37,473 nucleotides of DNA from positions 1 to 37,473 of the forward strand of contig CAAHFI011106345.1 of the NCBI GenBank assembly GCA_900893395.1. Direction: 5' to 3'. This document shows positions 34,401 to 37,473 of the stretch, one piece after another. Position 1 is the stretch's first letter. Each line of letters begins with the position of its first letter. Source of the DNA: Euglena gracilis. Lineage: Eukaryota > Euglenozoa > Euglenophyceae > Euglenales > Euglenaceae. The notes below the pieces were generated by a model. The model was given only the letters and a program-made list of their open reading frames with translations, was not told the DNA's origin and did not search any database. Position numbers and translations under genes: made by a program.

Positions 34401-37400
34401 TGGCTGCGCCGGCGCTCCAAAAACGAGCGCTCTGCCCCGGCTAGAGGTCGGCGATCCTTTATCTGATTGTTGCGAAGGGCGGCGGGCGGACAGGCGCAAT
34501 TTTGCCCCGGCGGGCGTGCGTAAAACGCAGCAGTTACCGCCCGGGAGGCGCAAAATAGCACTTTAACGGGCCCCAAAAAACGTCATTTTTCGGTCATTTT
34601 CGGCCGAAATGGCTGCGCCGGCGCTCCAAAAACGAGCGCTCTGCCCCGGCTAGAGGTATCCGATTGTTGCGAAGGGCGGCGGGCGGACAGGCGCAATTTT
34701 GCCCCGGCGGGGCGTGCGTAAAACGCAGCAGTTACCGCCCGGGAGGCGCAAAATAGCACTTGGCAACGGCCGCCCCAAAAAACGTCATTTTTCGGTCATT
34801 TTCGGCCGAAATGGCTGCGCCGGCGCTCCAAAAACGAGCGCTCTGCCCCGGCTAGAGGTCGGCGATCCTTTATCTGATTGTTGCGAAGGGCGGCGGGCGG
34901 ACAGGCGCAATTTTGCCCACGGCGGGCGTGCGTAAAACGCAGCAGTTACCGCCCGGGAGGCGCAAAATAGCACTTTGGCAACGGCCGCCCCAAAAAACGT
35001 CATTTTTCGGTCATTTTCGGCCGAAATTGGCTGCGCCGGCGCTCCAAAAACGAGCGCTCTGCCCCGGCTAGAGGTCGGCGATCCTTTATCTGATTGTTGC
35101 GAAGGGCGGCGGGCGGACAGGCGCAATTTTGCCCACGGCGGGCGTGCGTAAAACGCAGCAGTTACCGCCCGGGAGGCGCAAAATAGCACTTTGGCACGGC
35201 CGCCCCAAAAACGTCATTTTTCGGTCATTTTCGGCCGAAATGGCTGCGCCGGCGCTCCAAAAACGAGCGCTCTGCCCCGGCTAGAGGTCGGCGATCCTTT
35301 ATCTGATTGTTGCGAAGGGCGGCGGGCGGACAGGCGCAATTTTGCCCGGCGGGCGTGCGTAAAAACGCAGCAGTTACCGCCCGGGAGGCGCAAAATAGCA
35401 CTTTGGCAACGGCCGCCCCAAAAAACGTCATTTTCGGTCATTTTCGGCCGAAATTGGCTGCGCCGGCGCTCCAAAAACGAGCGCTCTGCCCCGGCTAGAG
35501 GTCGGCGATCCTTTACCTGATTGTTGCGAAGGGCGGCGGGCGGACAGGCGCAATTTTGCCACGGCGGGCGTGCGTAAAACGCAGCAGTTACCGCCCGGGA
35601 GGCGCAAAATAGCACTTGGCAACGGCCGCCCCAAAAACGTCATTTTTCGGTCATTTTCGGCCGAAATTGGCTGCGCCGGCGCTCCAAAAACGAGCGCTCT
35701 GCCCCGGCTAGAGGTCGGCGATCCTTTATCTGATTGTTGCGAAGGGCGGCGGCGGACAGGCGCTTTTGCCCGCGGCGGGCGTGCGTAAAACGCAGCAGTT
35801 ACCGCCCGGGAGGCGCAAAATAGCACTTTAACGGCGCCCCCAAAAACGTCATTTTTCGGTCATTTTCGGCCGAAATGGCTGCGCCGGCGCTCCAAAACGA
35901 GCGCTCTGCCCCGGCTAGAGGTATCTGATTGTTGCGAAGGGCGGCGGGCGGACAGGCGCAATTTTGCCCCGGCGGGCGTGCGTAAAACGCAGCAGTTACC
36001 GCCCGGGAGGCGCAAAATAGCACTTTGGCAACGGCCGCCCAAAAAACGTCATTTTTCGGTCATTTTCGGCCGAAATGGCTGCGCCGGCGCTCCAAAAACG
36101 AGCGCTCTGCCCCGGCTAGAGGTCGGCGATCCTTTACCTGATTGTTGCGAAGGGCGGCGGGCGGACAGGCGCAATTTTGCCCACGGCGGGCGTGCGTAAA
36201 ACGCAGCAGTTACCGCCCGGAGGCGCAAAATAGCACTTTGGCAACGGACGCCCCAAAAAACGTCATTTTTCGGTCATTTTCGGCCGAAATTGGCTGCGCC
36301 GGCGCTCCAAAAACGAGCGCTCTGCCCCGGCTAGAGGTCGGCGATCCTTTATCTGATTGTTGCGAAGGGCGGCGGGCGGACAGGCGCAATTTTGCCCGCG
36401 GGGCGTGCGTAAAACGCAGCAGTTACCGCCCGGAGGCGCAAAATAGCACTTTGGCAACGGCCGCCCCAAAAACGTCATTTTTCGGTCATTTTCGGCCGAA
36501 ATGGCTGCGCCGGCGCTCCAAAAACGAGCGCTCTGCCCCGGCTAGAGGTCGGCGATCCTTTATCTGATTGTTGCGAAGGGCGGCGGGCGGACAGGCGCAA
36601 TTTTGCCCACGGCGGGCGTGCGTAAAACGCAGCAGTTACCGCCCGGGAGGCGCAAAATAGCACTTTGGTAACGGCGCCCCAAAAACGTCATTTTCGGTCA
36701 TTTTCGGCCGAAATTGGCTGCGCCGGCGCTCCAAAAACGAGCGCTCTGCCCCGGCTAGAGCGCGATCCTGATTGTTGCGAAGGGCGGCGGGCGGACAGGC
36801 GCAATTTGCCCACGGCGGGCGTGCGTAAAACGCAGCAGTTACCGCCCGGGAGGCGCAAAATAGCACTTTGGCAACGGACGCCCCAAAAACGTCATTTTCG
36901 GTCATTTTCGGCCGAAATCGGCTGCGCCGGCGCTCCAAAAACGAGCGCTCTGCCCCGGCTAGAGGTCGGCGATCCTTTATCTGATTGTTGCGAAGGGCGG
37001 CGGGCGGACAGGCGCAATTTTGCCCGCGGCGGGCGTGCGTAAAACGCAGCAGTTACCGCCCGGGAGGCGCAAAATAGCACTTTGGCAACGGCGCCCCAAA
37101 AACGTCATTTTTCGGTCATTTTCGGCGAAATGGCTGCGCCGGCGCTCCAAAAACGAGCGCTCTGCCCGGCTAGAGGTCGGCGATCCTTTACCTGATTGTT
37201 GCGAAGGGCGGCGGGCGGACAGGCGCAATTTTGCCCACGGCGGCGTGCGTAAAACGCAGCAGCAGTTACCGCCCGGGAGGCGCAAAATAGCACTTTGGCA
37301 ACGGACGCCCCAAAAACGTCATTTTCGTCATTTTCGGCCGAAATGGCTGCGCCGCGCTCCAAAAACGAGCGCTCTGCCCGGCTAGAGGTCGGCGATCCTT

Positions 37401-37473
37401 TATCTGATTGTTGCGAAGGGCCGGGCGGACAGGCGCAATTTTGGCCCACGGCGGGCGTGCGTAAAACGCAGCA
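31460..37473. repeat. satellite block D (GGCTGCGCC / CTGATTG units)
   Basis: About 28 units to the window edge. Hallmarks are AAATGGCTGCGCCGG or AAATTGGCTGCGCC, GCGCTCCAAAAACG, TTTACCTGATTG or TTTATCTGATTG, CAGCAGTT, GCCCACGGCGG or GCCCCGGCGG in place of GCCCGCGGCGG, and GGCAACGGCCGCC. It shares the CTCC, CAGCAGTT and CTGATTG states with parts of block A. Confidence 0.8.

Larger units (their letters stand above)
11178..37473. repeat. 211-bp satellite tandem array, about 125 units, open at the right edge
   Basis: The motif GAGGTCGGCGATCC recurs with a spacing of 205-215 bp (first starts 11178, 11388, 11603, 11811, 12016, 12230) to the end of the window, where the last unit is cut. Dividing length by period gives about 125 units; this is an estimate, not a count. 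Units are head-to-tail in one orientation with no foreign insert noticed. Differences between units are mostly small indels in G/C runs and A runs plus a few diagnostic substitutions. Four blocks of variants are listed separately. Sequence and length do not match rDNA, 5S, tRNA or spliced-leader repeats that I know. Confidence 0.97.

Noticed and set aside
11178-37473. CRISPR array
   Set aside because: The period of about 211 bp has no unique spacers; whole units are repeated. The setting is eukaryotic.
11178-37473. Ribosomal, 5S, tRNA or spliced-leader gene array
   Set aside because: No conserved rRNA, tRNA box or dinoflagellate spliced-leader sequence was found in the unit; the CATTTTCGG stretch only superficially resembles the leader.

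Overview
The window looks like nuclear DNA of a GC-rich eukaryote. There are no bacterial-style operons, ribosome binding sites or RNA genes. The left 10.6 kb is one decayed Ty3/gypsy-type LTR retrotransposon on the minus strand. The right 26.3 kb is one uninterrupted satellite array. The Pol proteins resemble those I associate with microalgae carrying secondary plastids (dinoflagellates first, haptophytes as an alternative): a TDHKSL-type RNase H, an AVTTRSG linker, a chromodomain, and methylase-like domains carried by the element. This assignment is inference from protein style and GC content, not proof.

Layout from left to right, with the element read right to left on the minus strand. 1-339 is GC-rich flank or element end with no recognised gene. 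340-10652 is the element. In its own 5'-to-3' order it holds a Gag amino-terminal region with an acidic tract, Gag coiled coils, a Pro/Gly-rich stretch with an internal minisatellite, a capsid-like stretch and a CCHC zinc knuckle. It continues with a Dam-like (NPPY) methylase domain, a second methylase-like domain with DLFCGTG and PCTEFS motifs, aspartic protease, reverse transcriptase, RNase H, a Pro/Gly linker, a DD35E integrase with zinc-binding end, an integrase-tail barrel and a chromodomain. It is broken many times (a dozen or more interruptions over its length) and is treated as a fossil. No LTR pair was recognised. 10610-10800 is an AT-rich island with small repeats. 10800-11177 is a hairpin-rich, G/C-run-rich flank.

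11178-37473 is a tandem array with a period near 211 bp (observed 205-215), about 125 units by length, cut off by the window edge. Diagnostic variants divide it into four blocks: A (to about 14110), B (to about 25545), C (to about 31460) and D (to the end). A and D resemble each other more than either resembles C, which suggests that the central blocks are later expansions. Each unit is dense in CpG and palindromes. Open frames across the array follow from a period near a multiple of three and few stops; I do not regard them as genes.

The most interesting points are the paired methylase-like domains between gag and protease of a chromodomain retroelement, and the block and higher-order structure of the CpG-dense satellite beside it. 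A functional link between the two is speculation.
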